Origin: Mangrovicoccus sp.
GTDB lineage: Bacteria; Pseudomonadota; Alphaproteobacteria; Rhodobacterales; Rhodobacteraceae
DNA length: 62,341 bases
Direction of reading: 5' to 3'
Assembly (NCBI GenBank): GCA_025800345.1
Contig: JAOXSB010000020.1
Coordinates: forward strand, 1-62,341
Shown: positions 1 through 9,293 of the stretch, piece after piece
Position numbering within the stretch: position 1 is the first letter of the stretch
Layout: every line of letters begins with the position of its first letter
Position numbers and translations under genes: made by a program
Notes under the pieces: generated by a model
Seen by the model: the letters and a program-made list of their open reading frames with translations, nothing else
Told to the model about the DNA's origin: nothing
The model's database searches: none

Positions 1-35
1 AGCCGCTTGTTCAAAACGATTGAGATTTTGGTACC

Positions 36-551
36 ATGACCGCGACCCCCGCGCCGAAAGCGCAGCGCTTTCGCCCCTCGCCCGACCATCAACGCGATCT
101 GCGCCACGCCTTTGGCAGTTTCGCCACTGGGGTCACTGTGATCACCACGCAAAGCGCCGCGGGCCCGGTCGGGGTGACAGCCAATAGTTTTTCCAGCGTT
201 TCGCTCGATCCGGCTTTGGCTCTGTGGTGCATTGATAAAGCCTCGGACCGGCTGGATGTGTTCACCCAGGCCGAGCGCTATGCCATCCATGTGCTGAGCG
301 ATCAGCAAGAAAGCCTGTCCAATGGTTTTGCCCGCGATGCTGGTTTTTTCGAGCATACTGATTGGCATCCCGGTGCCGATGGGGTCCCCGCCCTTCCCGG
401 CGCATTGGCGCGGTTTGATTGCCGTCTGACAGCGACCCATGATGCGGGCGATCACATGATCTTAGTGGGCGAAATCCTAGAGGTGGAAACCCTGCCCGGG
501 CAGCCGTTGCTATTCGCTGCGGGCGGCTATGGGCGACTGTCCCAAGAATAA
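36..551 (+). CDS. Flavin reductase-like FMN-binding protein
   Basis: The 171-residue product is a single flavin reductase-like domain (about residues 20-168). The family signature is visible as FATGVTVITT near residue 29 followed by GVTANSFSSVSLDPAL, the stretch that binds the FMN phosphate and isoalloxazine. Such proteins are usually the NAD(P)H:flavin oxidoreductase partner of two-component monooxygenases and are soluble. No monooxygenase gene lies next to it here, so the partner is unknown. The ATG at 36 is the first start in frame. The 35 bases before it show no obvious promoter, and the upstream neighbour lies outside the window. The family call is firm; the physiological role is open. 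Confidence 0.88.
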   Translation: MTATPAPKAQRFRPSPDHQRDLRHAFGSFATGVTVITTQSAAGPVGVTANSFSSVSLDPALALWCIDKASDRLDVFTQAERYAIHVLSDQQESLSNGFARDAGFFEHTDWHPGADGVPALPGALARFDCRLTATHDAGDHMILVGEILEVETLPGQPLLFAAGGYGRLSQE

Positions 552-626
552 AGCGGCAAATCCCGCCCATGACTAAGATCTGTTAAGGCTTAACCGGTAA
601 AGCAAACGCGTCCTGTAATTGGTGAG

Positions 627-2105
627 ATGCGCGTGCCTGATCCCTTCGCTGACCCCGACACCCTAAATATGAGCCCTGCGGCAAGCTCTCTGGCAGGCCA
701 GTTCCAGCGCGCGCGCCTGTCGCGCGAGGGCATCATCTTTGCCATTGCCATGCTCGATTGGGGGGTCTTCGCGCTTATGGCGTGGTTTGGCGCCTATGGG
801 CTGACCCCAGCAGAGTTCGCCCCGCTGGAAACCGCAGGCTTTGCCCTGCTCACCGGCACAGCGATGGTCGCAGCACTGTACCTGCTGCGCGTTTACCGCT
901 TTGACCTTTTGCAAAAGCCATTGGCCTTGCTGCCGCGCCTTTTGATCGGGGCGGGCATGATTTTGGCCCTGGCCCTGGCATTTCACCCGGGCGTGCAAGC
1001 GCCGCCCATGATACTTGCCCTGACGGTGATGGGGCTGTGCCTTTTGCCCGCTGCGCTCCATTGCGCGGTGATTGCGCCTGCCGTGAATTGGATCACCGGC
1101 ACTGGGCTCACAGATCGCCGCGCGGTGCTGCTGGGCGGCGGCGCCCCGGCGCGAGAATTGATCGAAGGCTTGCGCCGCAATCGCGAAAACACCCTGCGGA
1201 TCTGCGCGATCTTCGATGATCGCGGCGGCGAGCGATCGCCAGATATGGTGCTGGATGTGCCCAAGATCGGGCGTTTTGATGACCTGCTCGGCTTCGCCCG
1301 CAATGCCCAAGTGGATATGGTGATCATCGCCTTGCCGATCGAGGCCACGGACCGCATCGCTTTTCTGATGGAGCGGTTTAAAGTGCTGCCCCTGCCCGTC
1401 CATCTGGCGCAATACAGCAAGGATTACGCTTTCAATGACACGGTGCTCGCCCCGGGCCAGGCCCGGCTGAGCCTGCTGGAACAAGGCAGTTTTGGCATGA
1501 AGCGGCGGGTCCTCAAACGGCTGTTTGACATGAGCTTTGCCTCGCTGGCGCTGCTGCTGCTGGCCCCGCTCTTTGCCCTGATCGCATTGGCTATTCGCCT
1601 AGACAGCCCCGGCCCGGTGTTTTTCCGGCAATTGCGCAGCGGTTTTAACGAGCGCCCTATTTCCGTCTTGAAATTTCGCAGCATGCATCTGGCGAATTGC
1701 GATCCTACGGCGAAAAAGATCGTCACCAAAGGTGATCCACGGGTCACGCGCATCGGCGGTTTTTTGCGGCGCAGCTCACTTGATGAGTTGCCGCAACTGA
1801 TCAATGTGCTGCGAGGGGATCTCTCCCTGGTCGGCCCGCGCCCTCATGCCATCGATGCGCGCACCGGCGAGAAAGAAGCCTTTTGCGATCTTGTGGCCGA
1901 TTATTCCGCCCGCCACAGGCTGCCCCCAGGGATCACGGGCTGGGCCCAAATCCATGGGCTGCGCGGCGGCATCCAAGACCCAGAAGCCCTGCGCCGCCGG
2001 GTCGCCCATGATCTATGGTATATTGAAAACTGGTCCACCTGGCTGGACCTGCGCATCTTGCTGGCCACGCCTATAGCGCTTTTTGACACGCGCAACGCCT
2101 ATTAA
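627..2105 (+). CDS. Exopolysaccharide-initiating sugar transferase (WcaJ/polyprenyl glycosylphosphotransferase type)
   Basis: The 492-residue membrane protein has the classic three-part layout. Hydrophobic N-terminal helices (about 35-165) are followed by a nucleotide-binding-like CoA_binding_3 domain (about 165-270, with VLLGGGAPARELIEGL). A C-terminal bacterial sugar transferase domain follows from about residue 295 (KRLFDMSFASLALLLLAP, then KFRSM, the conserved RRSSLDELPQLINVLRGDLS, and VGPRP). Family members move hexose-1-phosphate from a nucleotide sugar to undecaprenyl phosphate, the first step of exopolysaccharide or capsule assembly at the inner membrane. No other polysaccharide genes are nearby, so it looks like a stand-alone initiator. 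An internal ATG at 669 is a possible alternative start. The sugar specificity cannot be read from the sequence. Confidence 0.92.
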   Translation: MRVPDPFADPDTLNMSPAASSLAGQFQRARLSREGIIFAIAMLDWGVFALMAWFGAYGLTPAEFAPLETAGFALLTGTAMVAALYLLRVYRFDLLQKPLALLPRLLIGAGMILALALAFHPGVQAPPMILALTVMGLCLLPAALHCAVIAPAVNWITGTGLTDRRAVLLGGGAPARELIEGLRRNRENTLRICAIFDDRGGERSPDMVLDVPKIGRFDDLLGFARNAQVDMVIIALPIEATDRIAFLMERFKVLPLPVHLAQYSKDYAFNDTVLAPGQARLSLLEQGSFGMKRRVLKRLFDMSFASLALLLLAPLFALIALAIRLDSPGPVFFRQLRSGFNERPISVLKFRSMHLANCDPTAKKIVTKGDPRVTRIGGFLRRSSLDELPQLINVLRGDLSLVGPRPHAIDARTGEKEAFCDLVADYSARHRLPPGITGWAQIHGLRGGIQDPEALRRRVAHDLWYIENWSTWLDLRILLATPIALFDTRNAY

Positions 2106-2441
2106 GCCCATTTCGCAACTGCAGAAAAATCAACTACATCAACCTCACGGAATCACCAAAACGCCGTAACGTTTTTCCGATTCTTGTCCGTTTTTGCGCC
2201 CCAACCTATGCGCTCAAACCATAGCCGCTTGCAAAAAGGTGAATATGTCACACCCGCCCAAGCTGGGGAAAACACAGCAATCAGCGTCAATTTTCTTTAA
2301 GAGCATTGCAGTATTCGCAATTCAGCATTGCTATCAACGCCGCGTAATCCTTACAGTTTCTTGCATGCGAGATAACGTTTTTTACAAATCTCAGCGCTGT
2401 TCGAAAATTCTTTGACAGAAAAAACATTACTTTCCCGCAGC

Positions 2442-2471
2442 TTGTTCCGTCATTTTCAAATCATGTTAGTG
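2442..2471 (+). promoter_or_regulatory. Possible acs promoter
   Basis: TTGTTC (2442-2447) is followed after 17-18 bases by GTTAGT/TTAGTG (2465-2471), a fair sigma70-type match. Transcription would start near 2480 and place the hairpin at 2486-2501 at the very 5' end of the message. A perfect TTGACA at 2412-2417 lacks a matching -10 box. Confidence 0.35.
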
Positions 2472-2485
2472 TCACCGCGGAGGAG

Positions 2486-2501
2486 GCTCTGTGCGCAGAG
2501 C
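2486..2501 (+). promoter_or_regulatory. Leader hairpin of acs, shared with the symporter operon
   Basis: GCTCTG-TGCG-CAGAGC forms a perfect 6-bp stem with a UGCG loop, 57 bases before the acs start. The 12-mer CTCTGTGCGCAG within it recurs at 4590-4601 in the leader of the DUF4212/symporter genes, again as a hairpin. It may be an RNA element or a DNA operator; which one cannot be decided from sequence. Confidence 0.45.
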
Positions 2502-2558
2502 AGCAGGGTAATGACCATTTAGCCAAGCACGAGACGCAGCAAGGCGAGGGAGAGAAAT

Positions 2559-4517
2559 ATGTTAGAGAAAACCGATGGGGTGTATCCGCCAAGCGCAGAA
2601 TTCATCGGCAGCGCCAAGATTGATTCGGCGCGCTATGAAGAGATGTATGCGCAATCCATCAATGACCCCGAAGGGTTCTGGGGCGAACATGGTAAGCGTC
2701 TCGATTGGATCAAGCCTTACAGCCGCGTAAAGAACACCCGTTTCGATTACGGCTCCGTCTCCATCAAATGGTTCGAAGATGGCACGTTGAACGCGTGCTA
2801 TAACTGCGTGGACCGGCATCTAGAGACCCGCGGCGATCAAACCGCGATCATCTTTGAGCCCGACAATCCCGATGAGCCTGCCCAGCACATCACTTATAAA
2901 GAGCTGCACACGGAAGTGTGTAAAATGGCTGGCGTTCTGGAAAAACTCGGCGTGCGCAAAGGCCACCGGGTGGTGCTTTACCTGCCGATGATCCCAGAAG
3001 CGGCTTATGCCATGCTGGCCTGCGCCCGGATCGGCGCCATCCACTCCATCGTTTTTGCTGGCTTCTCCCCCGACGCGTTGAGCGCACGGATCAATGGCGC
3101 TGGCGCGAAATTGCTGATCACCGCCGATTACGCCCCCCGCGGCGGCCGTCAGACCCCGTTGAAATCCAATGCCGATGCGGCGCTGCTGCACTGCCCTGAT
3201 GATGTGAAAATGCTGGTGGTCAAACGCACCGGCGGGCAAACCACTTGGGTGGCCGATCGCGATTTCGATTATGCGGAGTTGCATGCGGAAGCCGAGCCCA
3301 TGACCCGCGTGGTCGAAATGGATGCCGAAGATCCGCTCTTTATCCTTTACACCTCTGGCTCCACCGGCCAGCCCAAAGGCGTGGTGCACAGCACCGGCGG
3401 TTATCTGCTCTATGCGGCGATGACCCAAGAATACGTCTTTGATGTGCATGAGGGCGATGTTTACTGGTGCACCGCCGATGTGGGCTGGGTCACCGGCCAC
3501 AGCTATATCGTGTACGGCCCCTTGGCCAATGGCGGCACCACGCTGATGTTCGAAGGCGTGCCCACCTATCCCGATGCCAGCCGTTTCTGGCAGGTCTGCG
3601 ACAAGCACAAAGTCACCCAATTCTACACCGCCCCCACCGCGATCCGCGCGCTGATGGGCAAGGGCGACGAGTTTGTCGAAGGTGCTGATCTGTCCAGCTT
3701 GCGGGTGCTTGGCACCGTGGGCGAGCCGATCAACCCAGAAGCCTGGAACTGGTACAATGACAAAGTCGGCAAAGGGAACTGCCCCATTGTGGACACTTGG
3801 TGGCAGACCGAAACCGGCGGCCATCTGTTGACCCCGCTGCCCGGGGCCACAGCGCTCAAACCCGGCTCGGCCACCACACCGTTCTTTGGGGTGCAGCCAG
3901 TGGTGCTGGATCCGCAATCGGGCGAGGAAATCTCCAGCACGGAATGCGAAGGCGTGTTGTGTCTGAAAGACAGCTGGCCAGGTCAGATGCGCACGGTTTA
4001 TGGCGATCATGACCGGTTCGAGAAAACCTATTTCTCCGATTACAAAGGCTACTATTTCTCGGGCGATGGCTGCCGCCGCGATGCGGATGGCTATTACTGG
4101 ATCACTGGCCGCGTGGATGACGTGATCAATGTCTCCGGTCACCGCATGGGCACCGCCGAGGTAGAAAGCGCCCTGGTGGCGCATCCCAAAGTCGCCGAGG
4201 CCGCCGTGGTGGGCTATCCCCATGACGTTAAAGGCCAGGGCATCTACTGCTATGTGACCTTGATGAACGATATCGAGCCGACCGATGAGCTGCGCAAAGA
4301 GCTGCGCACTTGGGTCCGCACCGAGATCGGCCCCATCGCCAGCCCGGATTTGATCCAATGGGCCCCGGGTCTGCCGAAAACCCGTTCGGGCAAAATCATG
4401 CGCCGCATTCTGCGCAAGATTGCCGAGAATGATTACGGCAGCCTGGGTGATACCTCCACATTGGCAGAGCCCGCGGTGGTCGATGATCTCATCGACAATC
4501 GCATGAATAAAGGCTGA
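2559..4517 (+). CDS. acs: Acetate--CoA ligase (acetyl-CoA synthetase)
   Basis: The 652-residue protein has the usual length and all hallmarks of AMP-forming acetyl-CoA synthetase. These are the adenylate P-loop [15 protein letters not shown] (about residue 264), WWQTETGGH, the hinge region [20 protein letters not shown], and the C-terminal [11 protein letters not shown]. The catalytic lysine of the last motif is K612, which is inactivated by acetylation in homologues. It converts acetate, ATP and CoA to acetyl-CoA in the cytoplasm. The start ATG is preceded by GGCGAGGGAGAG. Downstream on the same strand come the DUF4212 and acetate-type symporter genes, so uptake and activation are linked. 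Its 5' leader carries a hairpin that is repeated before the symporter pair. Confidence 0.97.
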   Translation: MLEKTDGVYPPSAEFIGSAKIDSARYEEMYAQSINDPEGFWGEHGKRLDWIKPYSRVKNTRFDYGSVSIKWFEDGTLNACYNCVDRHLETRGDQTAIIFEPDNPDEPAQHITYKELHTEVCKMAGVLEKLGVRKGHRVVLYLPMIPEAAYAMLACARIGAIHSIVFAGFSPDALSARINGAGAKLLITADYAPRGGRQTPLKSNADAALLHCPDDVKMLVVKRTGGQTTWVADRDFDYAELHAEAEPMTRVVEMDAEDPLFILYTSGSTGQPKGVVHSTGGYLLYAAMTQEYVFDVHEGDVYWCTADVGWVTGHSYIVYGPLANGGTTLMFEGVPTYPDASRFWQVCDKHKVTQFYTAPTAIRALMGKGDEFVEGADLSSLRVLGTVGEPINPEAWNWYNDKVGKGNCPIVDTWWQTETGGHLLTPLPGATALKPGSATTPFFGVQPVVLDPQSGEEISSTECEGVLCLKDSWPGQMRTVYGDHDRFEKTYFSDYKGYYFSGDGCRRDADGYYWITGRVDDVINVSGHRMGTAEVESALVAHPKVAEAAVVGYPHDVKGQGIYCYVTLMNDIEPTDELRKELRTWVRTEIGPIASPDLIQWAPGLPKTRSGKIMRRILRKIAENDYGSLGDTSTLAEPAVVDDLIDNRMNKG

Positions 4518-4525
4518 TCGAAATT

Positions 4526-4550
4526 CGCCGCTGGGCTTGTCCCGGCGGCG
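4526..4550 (+). terminator. Strong hairpin after acs
   Basis: CGCCGCTGGG and CCCGGCGGCG pair over 10 bp (one T-G pair) with a 5-base loop, 8 bases after the acs stop. There is no long T run after it, so it may stabilise the 3' end or attenuate rather than fully terminate. Confidence 0.45.
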
Positions 4551-4587
4551 TTTGCCCCTGGGATCTGGAACGTTCCGGGGCAGCAGG

Positions 4588-4605
4588 TTCTCTGTGCGCA
4601 GGGAA
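4588..4605 (+). promoter_or_regulatory. Leader hairpin of the DUF4212-symporter operon
   Basis: TTCTCTG-TGCG-CAGGGAA forms a 7-bp stem (one U-G pair) with the same UGCG loop as the acs leader hairpin at 2486-2501. The outer base pairs differ between the two copies but pairing is kept. It lies about 110 bases before the DUF4212 start. Confidence 0.45.
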
Positions 4606-4714
4606 CAACCGGGAAGGTATACCAGCCAGAAGAGCGGCGATCCTTCTTTAGGTTTACGGGAGACGCGGCCCCGCTCGGGTCCGCGATGGAGCAACCAAAC
4701 AGGGAGTGACCGCA

Positions 4715-4972
4715 ATGGCGGATAAATCCTCTACAAATGCGTATTGGGAGGCCAATCTAGGGATCATCAAAGTTTGCTTGGTGATCTGGGCACTAGTGTC
4801 CTTTGGATTTGGCATTCTTCTGCGCCCGCTACTATCGGGCATCCAAGTCGGCGGCAGTGATCTGGGCTTTTGGTTCGCCCAGCAAGGGTCGATCTTGGTC
4901 TTTCTCGCGCTGATCTTTTTCTACGCGTGGCGGATGAACAAGCTCGACAAAGAATACGGCGTCGAAGAGTAA
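4715..4972 (+). CDS. DUF4212 sodium:solute symporter small subunit
   Basis: The 85-residue protein has two predicted membrane helices (about 15-40 and 50-75) and a charged C-terminus. It matches the DUF4212/TIGR03647 family, the putative small subunit found directly before VC_2705-type sodium:solute symporters. I chose ATG 4715 rather than the GTG at 4706 because AGGGAG sits 8 bases before it. It is followed after 20 bases by the symporter gene, so the two are very likely co-translated and form one inner-membrane transporter. The small subunit's exact role is not established. Confidence 0.9.
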   Translation: MADKSSTNAYWEANLGIIKVCLVIWALVSFGFGILLRPLLSGIQVGGSDLGFWFAQQGSILVFLALIFFYAWRMNKLDKEYGVEE

Positions 4973-4992
4973 GCCAGAGGCATTAGGGACAG

Positions 4993-6777
4993 ATGGATCA
5001 GTTTACCCTCAACCTGCTGTTTGTGGGCGCGTCTTTTGCGCTTTACATCGGCATCGCGATTTGGGCCCGTGCAGGGTCTACATCAGAGTTTTACGCCGCC
5101 GGTCGCGGCGTTCACCCCGTTACCAACGGCATGGCCACCGCGGCTGACTGGATGTCGGCGGCTTCCTTCATCTCGATGGCTGGCCTCATCGCCTTTACCG
5201 GCTATGACAACAGCTCCTTCCTGATGGGTTGGACCGGCGGTTACGTGCTGCTGGCACTGCTGCTTGCCCCTTACCTGCGTAAGTTCGGCAAGTTCACCGT
5301 TTCCGAATTTATCGGCGACCGTTTCTATAGCCCGACCGCACGTCTGGTGGCAGTGATCTGCTTGATCGTGGCATCGACCACCTATGTGATCGGCCAGATG
5401 ACCGGCGTTGGCGTGGCCTTTGGCCGCTTCTTGGAAGTCAGCAACACCACGGGTCTTTTGATCGGTGCATGTGTGGTGTTCGCCTATGCTGTGTTCGGCG
5501 GCATGAAAGGTGTGACCTACACCCAGGTGGCTCAGTACTGCGTGCTGATCTGCGCCTATACCATCCCGGCAGTTTTCATCTCGCTGCAGCTCACCGGCAC
5601 GCCTTTGCCGCCGCTGGGTCTGTTTGGTGAACATGCTGCTTCTGGCGAGCCGCTGCTGGCCAAGCTGGACCAAGTTGTGACCGATCTGGGCTTTGCGTCC
5701 TATACCGAGCACCACGCGGATACTGTGAACATGGTTCTGTTCACCCTGTCGCTGATGATCGGTACCGCAGGTCTGCCCCACGTCATCATGCGCTTCTTCA
5801 CCGTGCCGCGCGTGGCTGATGCCCGTTGGTCCGCTGGTTGGACCCTGGTCTTCATCGCCCTGCTCTATCTGACCGCGCCTGCGGTGGGTGCTATGGCCCG
5901 TTTGAACATCACCGACCTGATGTGGCCCAATGGCACTGATGGCGAAGCTGTGTCCGTGGAACAGATCGACTCTGACCCGGCCTATGCATGGATGGGCACT
6001 TGGCAGAAAACCGGTCTGTTCGGCTATGAGGACAAGAACGGCGACGGCAAGATCCAGTACTATAACGACAAGAACGAAGCCATGGCTGCCAAAGCCGCGG
6101 AAAATGGTTGGGAAGGCAATGAGCTGACCAATTTCAACCGCGACATCCTGGTGCTGGCCAACCCCGAGATTGCCAACCTGCCTGGTTGGGTGATCGGTCT
6201 GGTGGCAGCAGGCGGTCTTGCAGCAGCTCTGTCCACGGCGGCAGGTCTTCTTCTGGCGATCTCTTCGGCGGTCTCGCATGACCTTATCAAAGGCGCGATC
6301 AACCCGAATATCTCGGAAAAAGGCGAGTTGCTCTCGGCACGGATTGCCATGGCGGTTGCCATCGCAGTGGCCACCTATCTGGGTCTGAACCCACCGGGCT
6401 TTGCGGCGCAAACTGTGGCTTTGGCCTTTGGTCTGGCTGCCGCGTCGATCTTCCCGGCACTGATGATGGGTATCTTCACCAAAGTGAACAATGTGGGCGC
6501 TGTGGCAGGGATGCTGACCGGTCTTCTCGTGACGCTGGTTTACATCTTCCTGCACAAGGGTTGGTTCTTCATCCCTGGCACCAACAGCTTCACCGATGCT
6601 GATCCGCTGCTCTTCACCATCAAATCGACCTCCTTCGGGGCGATCGGTGCGATGCTGAACTTTGCAGTTGCCTTCATGGTGTCGAAAGCCACCGCTCCAC
6701 TGCCCACCGAGATCCAAGACCTGGTGGAAAGCGTGCGTATCCCGAAAGGCGCTGGCACAGCTGTAGAAGGTCACTAA
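4993..6777 (+). CDS. Acetate-type sodium:solute symporter (VC_2705 subfamily)
   Basis: The 594-residue polytopic protein belongs to the SSS family. The N-terminal helices and the stretch SEFYAAGRGVHPVTNGMATAADWMSAASF are typical of ActP-like cation/acetate symporters, and pairing with DUF4212 places it in the VC_2705 subfamily. Placement after acs supports acetate or another short monocarboxylate as substrate. Residues about 310-395 form a long hydrophilic insertion between helices. It contains DKNGDGKIQYYN (347-358), which resembles a calcium-binding EF-hand loop; position 12 is Asn rather than Glu. A strong hairpin follows the gene. The transporter family is certain; the substrate is inferred from context. 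Confidence 0.92.
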   Translation: MDQFTLNLLFVGASFALYIGIAIWARAGSTSEFYAAGRGVHPVTNGMATAADWMSAASFISMAGLIAFTGYDNSSFLMGWTGGYVLLALLLAPYLRKFGKFTVSEFIGDRFYSPTARLVAVICLIVASTTYVIGQMTGVGVAFGRFLEVSNTTGLLIGACVVFAYAVFGGMKGVTYTQVAQYCVLICAYTIPAVFISLQLTGTPLPPLGLFGEHAASGEPLLAKLDQVVTDLGFASYTEHHADTVNMVLFTLSLMIGTAGLPHVIMRFFTVPRVADARWSAGWTLVFIALLYLTAPAVGAMARLNITDLMWPNGTDGEAVSVEQIDSDPAYAWMGTWQKTGLFGYEDKNGDGKIQYYNDKNEAMAAKAAENGWEGNELTNFNRDILVLANPEIANLPGWVIGLVAAGGLAAALSTAAGLLLAISSAVSHDLIKGAINPNISEKGELLSARIAMAVAIAVATYLGLNPPGFAAQTVALAFGLAAASIFPALMMGIFTKVNNVGAVAGMLTGLLVTLVYIFLHKGWFFIPGTNSFTDADPLLFTIKSTSFGAIGAMLNFAVAFMVSKATAPLPTEIQDLVESVRIPKGAGTAVEGH

Positions 6778-6799
6778 GCCTCTGCGACATAAACAACGT

Positions 6800-6829
6800 T
6801 CAGGCCGGTTCTGCCGGCCTGACGCTTTT
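6800..6829 (+). terminator. Terminator or attenuator after the symporter gene
   Basis: TCAGGCCGG and CCGGCCTGA form a perfect 9-bp stem (6800-6808, 6814-6822) with a 5-base loop, followed by CGCTTTT. It probably lowers expression of the downstream signalling genes relative to the transporter. Confidence 0.7.
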
Positions 6830-6888
6830 GAGGGGCCGCATTTACTGACATGCTTACGCCATCCCAATGCTTACCCTTGAGGCCCAAG

Positions 6889-8712
6889 ATGGAACTTACC
6901 ATCGCCGACATCACCCATTTCCTGGCCCATGTTCATCCCTATGACAGTCTCGATGCGACCGAGCTTGCTATTGTGGCCGAAGAATTTGATTGCTTTACCT
7001 ATCAGCGCGCCGACGAGATTTATAAGTTCGGCCAAGTGCTTCCTGGTCTTTTCCTGATCTATAACGGCGCGGTGGAAATCCGCGATTCCCGCGGCGGGCA
7101 AGTCTCGCTGTTGGGCCCGCGCAACAGTTTTGGCGAACGCGGCCTGACCCGCGACGGGCTGGCGGCCACCACTGCCCTTGCCAGCGAAGAATGCCAATTG
7201 CTGGTGCTGCCGGTTTCGGCCTTTCGCCGCTTGATCGACACCAATGACGCCTTTGCGAAATTCTTTGACCGCGGCGCAAGCGAGGATACCCGCGGCCCCA
7301 ATCTGGCCACCCTGGCAGTGGCCAATCTGCTCAGCGGCCCGCCCATCACTTGTCCGGTGGATATGTCGATCCTAGAGGCCGCCCGGCTCATGCGTTCGCG
7401 CAATATCAGCTCGCTCGCCGTGCTCGACAACGACAAGCTGGCGGGGATTGTCACAACCTCGGATCTGTCCAACCGGGCCCTGGCCGAAGCCATCGACACC
7501 GCCCTGCCCGTGAGCCAGATCATGACCCATAACCCGGTCACCTTGCGCTCGGACAGTCTGGGCACCGATGTTCTGCATATCATGCATGAGCGCCATATCG
7601 GCCATTTGCCGATCGTCGATAGCGGCGCGCTCAAAGGCATGGTGACCCAAACCGATTTGACCCGGCTGCAAGCGGTGACCTCGGCGCAGTTTGTCTCCGA
7701 TATTGCCCGGGCGCGCACAGCCGCCGGGCTGGCGCGGGTGACCGCGCAGATCCCGCAATTGCTGGTGCAGCTTGTGGGCGCGGGCAATCGCCACGAGGTC
7801 GTCACCCGGCTGATCACGGATATCGCCGATGCAGTCACCCGCCGTTTGCTGAGCCTGGCCGAAGCCAAGCTTGGCCCGGCCCCGGTGCCGTATTTGTGGC
7901 TGGCTTGCGGCAGCCAAGGGCGGCGCGAGCAAACTGGCGTGTCGGATCAAGACAATTGCATGATCCTTGATGACCGGGTCAGCGCCGATGATCTGCCCTA
8001 TTTCGAAGAGCTGGCCAAATTCGTTTGCGATGGGCTTGATGCCTGCGGCTACGTCTATTGCCCCGGCGATATGATGGCCACCAATGCCCGCTGGCGCCAA
8101 CCGCTTTCGGTCTGGCGCGATTACTTTGCGGGCTGGATCGCCCGCCCCGATAACAAGGCGCAAATGCTGGCCAGTGTGATGTTCGATCTGCGCCCCATCG
8201 GCGGGCATGAGGAGCTATTCACCCAGCTTCAAGGGGAAACCTTGGACAAGGCTTCTAAGAACTCGATCTTTGTCAGCCATATGGTCTCCAATTCCCTCAA
8301 ACACACGCCGCCGCTCAGCCTGTTGCGGGGCTTTGCCACGATCAAATCCGGCGAGCATAAAAACCAGCTCGATCTCAAGCATAACGGCGTGGTGCCGGTG
8401 GTGGATCTGGGGCGGGTCTATGCGCTTCAGGGGAAATTGACCGCGGTGAATACCCGCGCCCGGCTTGAAGAGGCCCGCGATATGAGCGTTTTGAGCAAGT
8501 CCGGCGCCTCGGATCTGCTCGACGCCTATGATCTGATCGCTCAAACTCGCCTGGAACATCAGGCCAAGCAAGTGCGCCAGGGCGGCAAACCAAATAACTT
8601 TATGGCCCCTACGGATCTGTCGGATTTTGAACGCAGCCATCTGCGCGACGCTTTCGTGGTGATCAGAACATTGCAATCGGCCGTGGGTCATGGCCGCGGG
8701 ATGCTGGGCTAA
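6889..8712 (+). CDS. cNMP-binding / CBS / DUF294 putative nucleotidyltransferase
   Basis: The 607-residue soluble protein has four parts. There is a cyclic-nucleotide-binding-like domain (about 10-120), a CBS pair (about 140-265), and a DUF294 GlnD-like nucleotidyltransferase domain (about 320-440) with the signature GSQGRREQTGVSDQDN. A DUF294 C-terminal domain follows (about 460-605). The nucleotidyltransferase motif GS-x3-RxE-x4-SDQD is intact, so it may be catalytically active on an unknown protein or nucleotide target. Start ATG 6889 has GAGG six bases upstream; ATG 6850 would add 13 residues without a ribosome binding site. This family is a regular neighbour of VC_2705-type symporters, so control of acetate uptake by an adenine nucleotide signal is likely but unproven. 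Confidence 0.88.
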   Translation: MELTIADITHFLAHVHPYDSLDATELAIVAEEFDCFTYQRADEIYKFGQVLPGLFLIYNGAVEIRDSRGGQVSLLGPRNSFGERGLTRDGLAATTALASEECQLLVLPVSAFRRLIDTNDAFAKFFDRGASEDTRGPNLATLAVANLLSGPPITCPVDMSILEAARLMRSRNISSLAVLDNDKLAGIVTTSDLSNRALAEAIDTALPVSQIMTHNPVTLRSDSLGTDVLHIMHERHIGHLPIVDSGALKGMVTQTDLTRLQAVTSAQFVSDIARARTAAGLARVTAQIPQLLVQLVGAGNRHEVVTRLITDIADAVTRRLLSLAEAKLGPAPVPYLWLACGSQGRREQTGVSDQDNCMILDDRVSADDLPYFEELAKFVCDGLDACGYVYCPGDMMATNARWRQPLSVWRDYFAGWIARPDNKAQMLASVMFDLRPIGGHEELFTQLQGETLDKASKNSIFVSHMVSNSLKHTPPLSLLRGFATIKSGEHKNQLDLKHNGVVPVVDLGRVYALQGKLTAVNTRARLEEARDMSVLSKSGASDLLDAYDLIAQTRLEHQAKQVRQGGKPNNFMAPTDLSDFERSHLRDAFVVIRTLQSAVGHGRGMLG

Positions 8713-8741
8713 ACCGGCACCAAAGGGAGAGTGGCGCAGGA

Positions 8742-9293
8742 ATGGAATATCTGCTGATTTTACTCGGGGCGATTGTCGCGGGTTTTTTCGGAGCCGGGCT
8801 GGTTCTGATCATCAATCTTTTCGTGGGCAAACGCTTGCCGAAATGGTCCATGGCGGTGGCTGCGGGCATCGCGATGCTAAGCATGACGCTTTACCTGGAA
8901 TATGACTGGTTCGATCGGCGCAGCGCTGAATTGCCCGAAGGGATCGAAGTTGTTTGGCATAATGGCCAAAAGCAGATCTGGCGCCCTTGGACCTATGTGT
9001 TTCCGCTCACCACCCGCTTTATCGCCATGGACACGGTGAATATCGGCAGCAATGAGCACCGCCCGGAACTGCGCCTGGTGGATATGCTCTTTGTCCAGCG
9101 CTGGACCCGCGACCGGCTTAATAAAGTCATATTCGATTGTGATTTAGATCAAAGCGCGGTGATCACGCCGCAGACAATATTTGGCACGGATGGCGCTGTG
9201 GAGGGCGCTGATTGGGATCCTGTGGATCCCAATGATCCAGTGGCCATTGCCGCATGTAAAGGGAGAGAGAGCCATGCAGGAGAACGCAGCTAA
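8742..9293 (+). CDS. Membrane protein of unknown function in the acetate operon
   Basis: The 183-residue protein begins with two hydrophobic helices (about 2-27 and 35-54). A soluble domain follows, probably periplasmic or cytoplasmic, rich in Trp and Asp, with no family I recognise. The start is supported by AAAGGGAGAG upstream. Its end overlaps the start of the receiver-like gene by 20 bases, which implies translational coupling. It therefore probably belongs to the same regulatory group as its neighbours. No catalytic motif is visible. Confidence 0.75.
   Translation: MEYLLILLGAIVAGFFGAGLVLIINLFVGKRLPKWSMAVAAGIAMLSMTLYLEYDWFDRRSAELPEGIEVVWHNGQKQIWRPWTYVFPLTTRFIAMDTVNIGSNEHRPELRLVDMLFVQRWTRDRLNKVIFDCDLDQSAVITPQTIFGTDGAVEGADWDPVDPNDPVAIAACKGRESHAGERS

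Larger units (their letters stand above)
2106..2558. other. AT-richer intergenic region upstream of acs
   Basis: This 453-base gap is clearly richer in A and T than the flanking genes. It holds the likely acs promoter and a hairpin leader, described separately. A 73-codon open frame at 2194-2415 has no recognisable domain, no good ribosome binding site and cysteine-rich, non-coding-looking composition, so I do not call it. No tRNA or convincing terminator for the sugar transferase is visible. Confidence 0.6.

Noticed and set aside
583-595. TTAAGGCTTAACC before the sugar transferase as a CtrA site
   Set aside because: The two TTAA halves are only three bases apart, not seven.
2194-2415. 73-codon open frame before acs
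   Set aside because: No domain, no ribosome binding site, composition of non-coding DNA, and it covers the likely acs promoter area.
2820-4715. 631-codon open frame antisense to acs
   Set aside because: It mirrors acs codon structure (His/Gly/Ala-rich shadow in GC-rich DNA) and has no recognisable domain.
5083-6867. 594-codon antisense frame over the symporter gene
   Set aside because: Shadow of a GC-biased membrane protein gene; composition is rich in His, Gln and Arg and no family fits.
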